In this document: positions 10,397-18,169 of the stretch, in pieces
Layout of the letters: every line of letters starts with the position of its first letter
Position numbering within the stretch: position 1 is the stretch's first letter
Origin: Aeromonas jandaei
Lineage (GTDB): Bacteria; Pseudomonadota; Gammaproteobacteria; Enterobacterales; Aeromonadaceae
Reading direction: 5' to 3'
Assembly: GCF_037890695.1 (NCBI RefSeq)
Contig: NZ_CP149571.1
Location: 867,501-931,500, forward strand
Length of the DNA stretch: 64,000 nt
The notes under the pieces: model-generated
Databases searched by the model: none
What the model was told of the DNA's origin: nothing
The model's input: only the letters and a program-made list of their open reading frames with translations
Translations under genes and position numbers: made by a program

Positions 10397-12994
10397 TTAG
10401 TCAGCCTGTCGCCATTGCTGGTTAATCCAGTTGGGATCTACGGCTACGCCGGGAGCATATGCCTGATTGTTGCAGTGAGCGGCCCAGGGGCCAAAGCACT
10501 GGTAGACCCCCAAGCCGTCAAACAGCACTCTGGTGCCGTCCCGGTATTGGCCAAGGCCGTCCGGGAAGATGAAGTCATGCTCCGGCAGGCTGGTATCGAC
10601 GATCTCGGTGACGACACCCAACTCATTCACCACAAACTTGTAGTAGTTGCCGCTCTTGGTCATCCGCACGCTGTCGATATAGCCCTGCTCGTTGCGCGTC
10701 AGCAGCGCGTATTCAACACCAAAATCGACCTTGTCGTTCTCCTTGTTGTAGGAGGTGTGGAACATGGGGATCTTGTTTTTGCCGACCGACAGAAAATCGA
10801 GGAAGGTCAGCACCTCGGTGATGTTGGCAGTCATATTGAAGACGCCCGTTTCACCATTGCGATGCCAACGGTCGATAGCACCCACTATGCGGGCTTCGGA
10901 ATTAGCCCAATGTTGATTAGCTTGGGTCGCGAGGGTTTCTTGGCGGGCTCCCATAAACGCTTCGATTCCGCCGCGCATAAAGGAGAGGTTATTGCAGTCC
11001 TTGATATCCGGTGAGCAGTCAGCGGCCAGCTTCAGCATCTGATCCCAGCGGCGGACGTAATCATATCTGCCCTGGTTGTACTCTGGTCTGCTGATGTACT
11101 GGTTCAGCGAGTGGGTGACCTCATGAGCCAGCACGAAGGTAAAGTAGTTGCCGTAGTCCGCTCCTGTGCCCAGCTGCGCCACGATCGGCTTTTGCAGGTC
11201 GGCACGCCATTCTCGCAGGTGGCGAGTAATACTCATACCAAAAGTATTCTTGCTTGAGGTGTAGCGATGCACGAAGGCATCATTGCCACTATTGAAAAAA
11301 CGATCCAGCGATACCAGCGTATCGGGGAACATCAGCCCCATCGGGTGATTGTCAAAAAACTCCAGCATCGCCACTAACTGGCCCTGACTGGCTTTTTGGT
11401 TATCACCGACCAGCAGCCCGTATTTGACGAAAATATCCTTTTTCACTCCGCCGATCTTAAACAATCCGGTAATGCTTGCCCGGCTCGCTCTGGTCTTCGG
11501 TTTTAAGTGATCCAGAATAATCGCCAGTTGTGTTGAGTAGCTGGCAAAGTTGTATCGCTGCGGTTTGTCCATCGCCAGATCGGGCGTGCTGGCAACCAGC
11601 TCCGTGATAGCCTGATAGAGCCGATCGCGCTCATGCTGGCTGCTGATCTTGCCATGTAGGGCAAATTGGTTGGAGAGCGGGTTGATGACGTTGACGAAGT
11701 CCGGCTCGGCATTGGCAAGCTCGTTGCGGATGGTGGTGATCGCCGCATCGATATCCAGCGCTTTGCCATAAGAGATCAGCAGTTCAGTATTGCTTGCACC
11801 GCCCAGTACCAGGTCATAAATACCATCACCGTTGATATCCAGACTTTCAAATACCGGACCATTGGTCATTTTGTGCAGGTCCAGATTCTGACCATTCTCA
11901 TCAATTAATGGAATCGCGGATTTATAACCATCCTTGCTGTAATCGATCTTGCACCAGTTGCAGCCTGTAATTCTGCCTGTTGCAATATCCTGACTGTCAA
12001 AATAATAGGTGGATGAGTGATAGCCACTACTATTGTATAGGACTGCCTTGTTTTCCCCGGAGAGGATCGGGAGCTGCCCACGTGCCGCCGAGTTCAAATA
12101 AACAAGCTGATCTGTATAGACCTGATTGTTGTTGATAATGAAGTCGATGCTGCCATTCTGGTCATAATCGACCAGAGAAAAATTGGGGTGGCCAGCGCTT
12201 ATATTTTCAGGGATGAAAGGATTGCCGGATAAATCAACGACTCTGATCGGCTTTTCCAGATATTCCAGATGGTTGGTACCTGAGTTGCGAGCACCATAAT
12301 AGACATGTACGCCCTGCTTGTTATTGTCAAAATTGAGGGTCAGCAGATCGTCAATACCATCCTGGTTGATGTCATGGAAACGCACGGCAGTATGGTTGAT
12401 GTTGCCGGTATTGAGCAGCAAGCCGGCTTCTTGCCAGGTCTGTTCATTGTTGTCAAAGCGGTACCACTTGAGCTCGCCAGTGCGATCGGCTCTGCTGACC
12501 ACCAGATCCTTTATGCCATCGCCATCAACATCGGTACTGGCAACGGCAGTACGCATGGCTTTGCCGAGAGGTAGCCGGTCGACCAGATTGAACTGGGTTG
12601 GTACTGTCATGCTATTGCCGGATACCACATCCAGCGTCACCGTGCTGGTGACGCTGTTGATACCATCCGAAATTTCTACGGTGAAACTGTCGCTGCCAAC
12701 ATAACCGCTGCTGTCAGGGGTATATAAAAAAATACCATCTCCACGATGTTCAATTTGGCCGTGACCAGTGCGAGTTTGCGGCGAATAGCTTTTAATGAAG
12801 ACCGGATCTTTTTCAACGTCGTAGACGTTTAAAAGAATGTCACCAGTGGAGGAGGGTTGGTTATTGGCAACAGTGTATTGGTTTTCTTTATCCCAGATAT
12901 GTGGTGCTTCATTTGGTATGGGGGCCAGAAGTGGCTGTGCAATACCAATATGAGGCAAACAGGTTAACAAACCCAATAATTTTATTTTATTCAT
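10397..12994 (-). CDS. Exported FG-GAP repeat protein with HEVTH zinc-metalloprotease motif and C-terminal chitin-binding-like module
   Basis: An 865-residue secreted protein whose family I do not recognise as a named enzyme. Order: signal peptide (MNKIKLLGLLTCLPHIGIAQ); a cadherin/VCBS-like beta domain about 30-125 ('GYVGSDSFTVEISDGINS'); four FG-GAP-like repeats about 150-400 with calcium loops DVDGDGIKD, DINQDGIDD, DYDQNGSID and DINGDGIYD; a helical region; a zinc-protease motif H624-E-V-T-H628; and a C-terminal 'YQCFGPWAAHC...YAPG' segment resembling the end of the neighbouring chitinase. Start at 12994 has AAGGA ribosome site and exposes the signal peptide, unlike the upstream in-frame start at 13036. 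It lies 171 bp downstream of the chitinase on the same strand and is less GC-rich than its surroundings. Peptidase activity is inferred from HExxH only. Confidence 0.75.
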   Translation of the reverse strand: MNKIKLLGLLTCLPHIGIAQPLLAPIPNEAPHIWDKENQYTVANNQPSSTGDILLNVYDVEKDPVFIKSYSPQTRTGHGQIEHRGDGIFLYTPDSSGYVGSDSFTVEISDGINSVTSTVTLDVVSGNSMTVPTQFNLVDRLPLGKAMRTAVASTDVDGDGIKDLVVSRADRTGELKWYRFDNNEQTWQEAGLLLNTGNINHTAVRFHDINQDGIDDLLTLNFDNNKQGVHVYYGARNSGTNHLEYLEKPIRVVDLSGNPFIPENISAGHPNFSLVDYDQNGSIDFIINNNQVYTDQLVYLNSAARGQLPILSGENKAVLYNSSGYHSSTYYFDSQDIATGRITGCNWCKIDYSKDGYKSAIPLIDENGQNLDLHKMTNGPVFESLDINGDGIYDLVLGGASNTELLISYGKALDIDAAITTIRNELANAEPDFVNVINPLSNQFALHGKISSQHERDRLYQAITELVASTPDLAMDKPQRYNFASYSTQLAIILDHLKPKTRASRASITGLFKIGGVKKDIFVKYGLLVGDNQKASQGQLVAMLEFFDNHPMGLMFPDTLVSLDRFFNSGNDAFVHRYTSSKNTFGMSITRHLREWRADLQKPIVAQLGTGADYGNYFTFVLAHEVTHSLNQYISRPEYNQGRYDYVRRWDQMLKLAADCSPDIKDCNNLSFMRGGIEAFMGARQETLATQANQHWANSEARIVGAIDRWHRNGETGVFNMTANITEVLTFLDFLSVGKNKIPMFHTSYNKENDKVDFGVEYALLTRNEQGYIDSVRMTKSGNYYKFVVNELGVVTEIVDTSLPEHDFIFPDGLGQYRDGTRVLFDGLGVYQCFGPWAAHCNNQAYAPGVAVDPNWINQQWRQAD

Positions 12995-13165
12995 CCGATA
13001 TATCCTTGGCGTAATATGTCCTGATGGGGTTAACAACGCTAAGCCATCTGATATAAATCAGTAGCTTTTATTTTTATAAGTATCATCTGCGTATGATGAA
13101 CAGATTATCTTGTTATTTTATGCAGGGGAGAGGCACGCCTCCCCCCGCTTATATCATCTGTAAAA

Positions 13166-15358
13166 TCAGATTTTAATCCAGGCATCGCTCCAGGCACTGC
13201 CGGTACCCGGCGCATAGTGGCTGGTCGAGCCGCCACACCAGCCGCTGTAGGGCCAGGGTTTGCACTCGTAGTTGCCACCGGCATTGCTGACCCGATCACC
13301 GGCCTGATAGCTGGTGTTGGGGGCGTAGGCCGGGTAGTCACCCTCGCCACCGCCGCTGCTCTGCTCGGTCAGCGCAACCGGGAAGCGCTGTACCACCGGT
13401 TGCTGGCTATCTGCCAGACCGTTGATCACCACTTCGTAGCTGCCATCGGTCACATTGCTGCCCTGCAAAACCAGTGCGCTGGTGCCGTTCACCAGGCTGG
13501 TGGTGTTGCCATAGCTGCGACCGTTCTGCTCCAGCGTGGCAGAGATCTGTACCGGGTTGGCGGTGGTGACATTGAAGCGGATGGAGACCTGACCGTTGAC
13601 TATGGTGTAGTCGGAACCCATGGCGCTGACAGTGAAGTCGCTGCTGCCGATCACCGGCGGCTTCTCGCCACCATCGCAGTCGCTGTCTCCCTGCAGACGC
13701 CAGACGCCCCACTCACCGGTCGTACCCGGCTCGTCGTTCTGGGTGCACCACTCGGCGCGCCAGCTCTTGCCGTTATGGCTGACGATGTCGCCGCCGACGT
13801 AGGTCTTTTTGGCATCCCAGCTGTTCTGACAGATGGCGCCCTGCTCCCTGACGGTCACGTTGCGCTGCTGGGTGACACGCTGGCCTGCGCTATCGCTCAC
13901 CAGATAGGTGAGGGTGTAGCGGCCGACCTTGCTGCTGTCGACGTTGCCGCTGACCTGAATGTTGGCGGTCAGATCGCCATCTTCCTCATCGTGGGCGCTG
14001 ACGCCGGTCATGACGTTGAACGGCGTGCCGAGCTCGATAGTGGTGTCCGCAATACCGGTAAAGACCGGCTTCATGCTGTAGACCTCGACGGTGCGAACCT
14101 GCTCGGTAGTCTGGTTGTCGCTGTCGCTCACCTTGTAGGTGAGGGGATAGAGACCGATGCGCTGGGTATCGACGCTCCCTTCTACCTGGATCTGGCCGGT
14201 CAGATCGCCATCTTCCTTGTCATTGGCGCTGACGCCGGCCAGCGGGTCAAAGCGGGTGCCGTGCTTGACGCGGGCATCGCTCAGGCCGCTGAACACCGGC
14301 TTGCCGTTCTCGTCCGGCGGGGTGATGTTCTGATCGTGGATGAAGGGGCCGTAGCTCTTGATGAAGGCTTCGTTGTAGGCCTGACCGGCCGCGTTACGAC
14401 CCATGTCCCAGTTGATGGACCAGGTCATCACGCCGCGCAGGGGCTGACCCTGGCTCTTCAGCTTGTTGAAAGCATCGAACAGATCCTGCGGATTCTTGAC
14501 GTAACCGGTGGCGGCCGCATCGATATTGGTCGGAATGCCGAATACCAGCTTGTCGTGGGGGATCTTGTAGTAGCCGCGGCTGCCGTTGATCAGCGAGTCC
14601 GCCATGTAGTAGATGAACTCTTCTTTCAGGGCATCGTTGTTCTGGGCGATCCAGCCTACCCCGTCGATCCAGATGCCGTCGCCACCCTGGTTGTAGAACT
14701 GGGGATTGATCCAGTCGTAGTAGCCTTCCAGCGCCCGCAGATAGGGGGTATAGAGACCGCTGGCGGTCAGGTAGGGGAACTCGGGCGCCATGGTGATGAG
14801 GAAGTTTTTCCCCTGTGCGCGGTAGTGATCCTTGACCAGCCGCAGGGCTGCCGGGATCACGGTCTGGTTGTTGGCGGCAGTGATGGCGGACTGCTCCAGA
14901 TCGATGTCCAGACCGTCGAAGCCATAGGTCTCCACCAGACGGATGATCTCGTCGGCGAAGGCCTGCTCCTGACCGGTACGCAGCTCGATATGGGCATCGG
15001 CACCGCCCAGCGCCAGCAGCACGGAGCGGCCCTGGCTGTTCAGCAGGGCAATCTGCTCGATAAACTGGCTCTCGCTCATGCCGGTGGCCGGGTCGAGCTT
15101 GAAGGTGGGGATGGGATCGCTGCCGTACACCTTCATGAAGGAGACATCGACCACGTTGTATTGCGGATTGACCTGGTCGAGCTTGACGCAGGGGGCGGTA
15201 CCGCCCTGATAGCCAGAGCCACCGCACCAGTTGTGCCAGTAACCCACCACGACACCGGACTGGGGATTGACCATGGCCTGGCCGGCCGAGGCGGCCTGCG
15301 CCATGGGGGCGCCCATGCCGAGCAGACAGCCCAGCAGGGATAACTTCAATTTGTTCAT
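13166..15358 (-). CDS. Secreted multidomain chitinase, glycoside hydrolase family 18
   Basis: Extracellular enzyme hydrolysing beta-1,4 bonds of chitin. The 730-residue protein has a signal peptide cleaved near 'AQA-ASAG'; a GH18 barrel about 35-340 with catalytic motif F-D148-G-L-D-I-D153-L-E155 (E155 the acid); two tandem Ig-like (DUF5011-type) domains about 355-505 with repeated 'DxEDGDLT' segments; a CBM5/12-type module about 515-560 ('WDAKKTYVGGDIVSHNGKSW'); another beta domain about 575-665; and a C-terminal aromatic/Cys chitin-binding module 'YECKPWPYSGWCGG...YAPGTGSAW'. Ribosome site GGAGATAT precedes the ATG. A c-di-GMP-I riboswitch lies in its leader (15408-15502), so expression should depend on c-di-GMP. 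Confidence 0.93.
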   Translation of the reverse strand: MNKLKLSLLGCLLGMGAPMAQAASAGQAMVNPQSGVVVGYWHNWCGGSGYQGGTAPCVKLDQVNPQYNVVDVSFMKVYGSDPIPTFKLDPATGMSESQFIEQIALLNSQGRSVLLALGGADAHIELRTGQEQAFADEIIRLVETYGFDGLDIDLEQSAITAANNQTVIPAALRLVKDHYRAQGKNFLITMAPEFPYLTASGLYTPYLRALEGYYDWINPQFYNQGGDGIWIDGVGWIAQNNDALKEEFIYYMADSLINGSRGYYKIPHDKLVFGIPTNIDAAATGYVKNPQDLFDAFNKLKSQGQPLRGVMTWSINWDMGRNAAGQAYNEAFIKSYGPFIHDQNITPPDENGKPVFSGLSDARVKHGTRFDPLAGVSANDKEDGDLTGQIQVEGSVDTQRIGLYPLTYKVSDSDNQTTEQVRTVEVYSMKPVFTGIADTTIELGTPFNVMTGVSAHDEEDGDLTANIQVSGNVDSSKVGRYTLTYLVSDSAGQRVTQQRNVTVREQGAICQNSWDAKKTYVGGDIVSHNGKSWRAEWCTQNDEPGTTGEWGVWRLQGDSDCDGGEKPPVIGSSDFTVSAMGSDYTIVNGQVSIRFNVTTANPVQISATLEQNGRSYGNTTSLVNGTSALVLQGSNVTDGSYEVVINGLADSQQPVVQRFPVALTEQSSGGGEGDYPAYAPNTSYQAGDRVSNAGGNYECKPWPYSGWCGGSTSHYAPGTGSAWSDAWIKI

Positions 15359-15383
15359 CTTGATATCTCCATACAGTACAAAC

Positions 15384-15411
15384 GGAGCGTCCAGCTATGG
15401 CCGAACGCTCC
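15384..15411 (-). promoter_or_regulatory. Hairpin between riboswitch and chitinase start (candidate expression platform)
   Basis: Inverted repeat GGAGCGT / ACGCTCC (7-bp stem, 14-nt loop) directly 3' of the riboswitch on the minus strand, followed by GTTTGT and then the chitinase ribosome site. It abuts the aptamer's 3' strand, so it could switch between alternative pairings. Whether it stops transcription or masks translation cannot be told; the T-run is weak. Confidence 0.5.
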
Positions 15412-15502
15412 CGGGGGCAGCCCCGCTGTCATAGGAAATCTCCCTTAGACCGGTGGCTTTGCGTCGTGCCCTTTCGGGTCACTTTGCCTTTTTCACCCGT
15501 TC
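15408..15502 (-). promoter_or_regulatory. Cyclic di-GMP-I (GEMM) riboswitch aptamer upstream of the chitinase
   Basis: Read on the minus strand, the leader contains the GEMM-I consensus in order: AGGCAAAG, a stem capped by CGAAAG (GNRA tetraloop), GACGCAAAGCC, ACCGGTCTAA, then a second stem ending AGCGGGGCTGCC (tetraloop-receptor and P3 strand). These blocks align one-to-one with the Vibrio cholerae Vc2 aptamer as I recall it. It lies about 50 nt from the chitinase ATG. The boundaries are approximate. The known ligand is c-di-GMP; ON or OFF direction is not predictable here. Confidence 0.9.
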
Positions 15503-15547
15503 TCCGTGCGGCACAGAGAATCAAGTGACCTGAGTAACAGGCTGCTT

Positions 15548-15577
15548 ATGATATGCACTTAAAAACAAATTAATCAA
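15548..15577 (-). promoter_or_regulatory. Candidate sigma70 promoter for the riboswitch-chitinase transcript
   Basis: On the minus strand TTGATT (forward 15572-15577) is followed after 18 bp by TATCAT (forward 15548-15553), placing a start about 40 nt upstream of the riboswitch. Weak consensus; inference only. Confidence 0.4.
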
Positions 15578-15580
15578 TGT

Positions 15581-15833
15581 ATGTGTATGATTTGTTTTGG
15601 TTATTAACTTGTTGGTTAGTTATTTTCCAAGCATGGAAAGAGCCGGTGATAGGCCGCTGTGACCTACTCATTTGTCGATTGGATTTGGTCTGCCGCCTTG
15701 CGCTTCGAGAGTTGAAAAAGCCGCAAAAAGAGCAAAAAAGTACCGATTATTCATGCTGTTGCCATCCAGTATCTGGCAGAGAGGTGTTTGAGCTCACAAA
15801 GAGGGGAAAACAGTGCTGACAGGCGGATTGAAG
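15581..15833. other. Intergenic region between chitinase leader and prlC promoter
   Basis: About 250 bp with no supported gene. A short open frame (15577-15819) has no ribosome site, odd composition and no recognisable protein features. No clear repeat or RNA structure seen. Confidence 0.5.
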
Positions 15834-15860
15834 CTTGATTATTGCGTGACTTGGCCACAT
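15834..15860 (+). promoter_or_regulatory. Sigma32 (heat-shock) type promoter candidate for prlC
   Basis: CTTGATT, 14-bp spacer, then CCACATGT, close to the sigma32 consensus CTTGAAA-N13-15-CCCATNT. It sits about 60 bp upstream of the prlC ATG. E. coli prlC is a known heat-shock (sigma32) gene, which supports the reading. Confidence 0.45.
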
Positions 15861-15922
15861 GTTAGAGAACCATGAAGAGCTGCTAAAGCGGTCTGTTCAA
15901 GACCAAACAAGAGGTAACCGGG

Positions 15923-17965
15923 ATGAATAACCCTTTGCTGTCAATGGATTCGCTGCCACCTTTCAGCCAGATCCAGCCTGATCATGTACAGCCCGCCGTG
16001 ACGCAGGCCATCGCCGATTGCAAACAGAAGATCAAGGATGTGCTGGCGCACACCGAGCCCCACACCTGGGACAGCCTGATCGCCCCGCTGGAAGAGGTCA
16101 ACGACCGTCTGGCGCGGATCTGGTCACCGGTCAGCCACCTCAACTCCGTGCTCAACAGCGAACCACTGCGCGCGGCCCACGATGCCTGTCTGCCGCTGCT
16201 CTCCGAATTCCAGACCTATGTCGGTCAACATGAAGGGCTCTATCAAGCCTATCTGGCGCTCTCCGAGAGCGATGATTTCCCGCGGCTTGGCGGCGCCCAG
16301 CGCAAGGAGATCCAGAACACCCTGCGCGATTTCCGTCTCTCCGGTATCGGTCTGCCCGCCGAGGCGCAGCAGCGCTACGGCGAAATTCAGGCCCGCCTCT
16401 CCGAGCTGGCTTCCCGCTTCAGCAACAACGTGCTGGATGCGACCCAAGGCTGGCACAAGCTGGTGGCCGATGAAGCCGAGCTGGCCGGTCTGCCGGAGAG
16501 CGTGCTGGCGGCGGCTCGTCAGATGGCCGAGTTCAAGGGTAAAGAGGGCTGGCTGTTCACGCTGGATATTCCCTCCTACCTGCCGGTGATGATGTATGCC
16601 GACAACCGCGAACTGCGCGCCGAGATGTATGAGGCCTTCACCACGCGCGCCTCCGATCAGGGGCCCAATGCTGGCAAGTGGGACAACTCCGCCATCATGA
16701 CCGAGCTGCTCACCCTGCGCAGCGAGCTCGCCAGGTTGCTGGGCTTTGCCAACTATGCCGAGCTGTCGCTGGCGACCAAGATGGCCGACAAGACCAGTCA
16801 GGTGGTGGATTTCCTCACCGATCTGGCGGCCAAATCCCTGCCGCAAGGCAAAGCCGAGCTGGAAGAGATCCGCGCCTTCGCCGCCGAACAACATGGCCAG
16901 AGCGAGCTGGCGGCTTGGGATATTGCCTACTACGCCGAGAAGCTCAAGCAGCACAAATTCTCCATCTCCGACGAGCAACTGCGCCCCTACTTCCCCGCCA
17001 ACAAGGTGGTGAAAGGGTTGTTCGAAGTGGTCAAGCGGGTGTTCGGCATGAAGGTGCGCGAGCGCCTCGGCATCGACACCTGGCATCCGGATGTGCGCTT
17101 CTACGACATCTTCGATAGCGAGGATGAGCTGCGCGGCAGCTTCTATCTCGACCTCTATGCTCGCGAGCACAAGCGGGGCGGTGCCTGGATGGATGTCTGC
17201 CTGGGTCGTCGCTACCGTCAGGATGGGTCGCTGCAAAAGCCGGTCGCCTACCTGACCTGCAACTTCAACGGCCCGGTGGATGGCAAGCCTGCGCTCTTTA
17301 CCCATGACGAAGTGGTCACTCTGTTCCACGAATTCGGTCACGGCATTCACCATATGCTGACCCGGATCGACGTGGCTGGCGTGGCCGGTATCAACGGCGT
17401 GGCCTGGGATGCGGTGGAGCTGCCTAGCCAGTTCCTCGAGAACTGGTGCTGGGAGTCGGAGGCGCTGGCCTTTATCTCCGGCCATTACGAGACCGGCGAG
17501 CCGCTGCCTGCCGATCTGCTGGAGAAGATGCTGACTGCCCGCAACTTCCAGGCCGCCATGCAGATGCTGCGTCAGCTGGAGTTCGCTCTGTTCGACTTCC
17601 GCCTCCATCAGGAGTTTGACCCGGCCAAACCGGATCAGATCCCGGCGCTGCTGGGAGAGGTGCGCAGCCAGGTGGCGGTGATGACGCCGCCTGCGTTCAA
17701 TCGCTTCCAACACAGCTTCTCCCACATCTTTGCCGGCGGTTATGCGGCGGGCTACTACAGCTACAAGTGGGCGGAAGTGCTCTCTGCCGATGCCTTCTCC
17801 CGTTTCGAGGAGGAGGGGATCTTCAACCCGGCGACCGGCCAATCCTTCCTGCAGAACATTCTGGAGAAAGGGGGCTCGAAGGAGCCGATGGAGCTGTTCC
17901 GTGCTTTCCGTGGCCGGGAGCCAAAGGTCGATGCGCTGCTGCGCCATAGCGGGATTGCGGCATAA
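15923..17965 (+). CDS. prlC: Oligopeptidase A PrlC (OpdA)
   Basis: Cytosolic M3-family zinc metallopeptidase that degrades short peptides, including cleaved signal peptides. The 680-residue product equals the E. coli length and carries the zinc motif H469-E-F-G-H473 ('LFHEFGHGIHHML') plus the downstream Glu in 'WCWESEALAF', and the hinge 'SHIFAGGYAAGYYSYKWAE'. ATG has ribosome site 'aagaggtaacc'. A likely sigma32 promoter lies upstream. In enterobacteria rsmJ follows directly; here about 3.6 kb intervene. A second degenerate copy of its last 36 bp lies 70 bp downstream. Confidence 0.97.
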   Translation: MNNPLLSMDSLPPFSQIQPDHVQPAVTQAIADCKQKIKDVLAHTEPHTWDSLIAPLEEVNDRLARIWSPVSHLNSVLNSEPLRAAHDACLPLLSEFQTYVGQHEGLYQAYLALSESDDFPRLGGAQRKEIQNTLRDFRLSGIGLPAEAQQRYGEIQARLSELASRFSNNVLDATQGWHKLVADEAELAGLPESVLAAARQMAEFKGKEGWLFTLDIPSYLPVMMYADNRELRAEMYEAFTTRASDQGPNAGKWDNSAIMTELLTLRSELARLLGFANYAELSLATKMADKTSQVVDFLTDLAAKSLPQGKAELEEIRAFAAEQHGQSELAAWDIAYYAEKLKQHKFSISDEQLRPYFPANKVVKGLFEVVKRVFGMKVRERLGIDTWHPDVRFYDIFDSEDELRGSFYLDLYAREHKRGGAWMDVCLGRRYRQDGSLQKPVAYLTCNFNGPVDGKPALFTHDEVVTLFHEFGHGIHHMLTRIDVAGVAGINGVAWDAVELPSQFLENWCWESEALAFISGHYETGEPLPADLLEKMLTARNFQAAMQMLRQLEFALFDFRLHQEFDPAKPDQIPALLGEVRSQVAVMTPPAFNRFQHSFSHIFAGGYAAGYYSYKWAEVLSADAFSRFEEEGIFNPATGQSFLQNILEKGGSKEPMELFRAFRGREPKVDALLRHSGIAA

Positions 17966-17999
17966 CCTTTATCCCCGCCGTAGCGGTGAGCTTCAAGCA

Positions 18000-18035
18000 G
18001 ATACGCTTTTGCGGCATAGTGGGATCAAGGCGTGA
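18000..18035 (+). pseudogene. Remnant duplicate of the prlC 3' end
   Basis: Thirty-six bases encode DTLLRHSGIKA-stop, matching the true PrlC end DALLRHSGIAA-stop (17930-17965). I count 26 of 36 identical bases; several differences keep the LLRHSGI peptide, so the copy diverged while coding. It is displaced by 70 bp and in another reading frame. It looks like the end of an older or alternative prlC allele left behind by recombination. Confidence 0.65.
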
Positions 18036-18045
18036 TTTTTGCCAT

Positions 18046-18071
18046 AAAAAGGGACCTTTTGGTCCTTTTTT
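18046..18071 (+). terminator. Rho-independent terminator after prlC
   Basis: Stem 'aaaagggacc' / 'ggtccttttt' with a TTTT loop and T-run. It lies beyond the prlC end remnant and separates prlC from the GGDEF-EAL gene. Confidence 0.85.
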
Positions 18072-18169
18072 CATGCCTTTTTAATATCTTGCTGAATGCA
18101 TGTTTGCACTGCCCGCGCCTCTTAAGTAGAGTCGTGTTCTACATCTTCAAGGAGAGAAAGCCCCTTGCC

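Noticed and set aside
13121..13146. Rho-independent terminator of the chitinase
   Set aside because: A bulged GC-rich hairpin exists, but no T-run follows it on the minus strand, so termination cannot be claimed and read-through into the metalloprotease gene is possible.
13217..15343. A 708-codon plus-strand open frame opposite the chitinase
   Set aside because: Antisense shadow; the minus strand encodes an unmistakable GH18 chitinase with signal peptide.
15577..15819. An 80-codon open frame in the chitinase-prlC interval
   Set aside because: No ribosome site, overlaps the inferred chitinase promoter, no conserved features.
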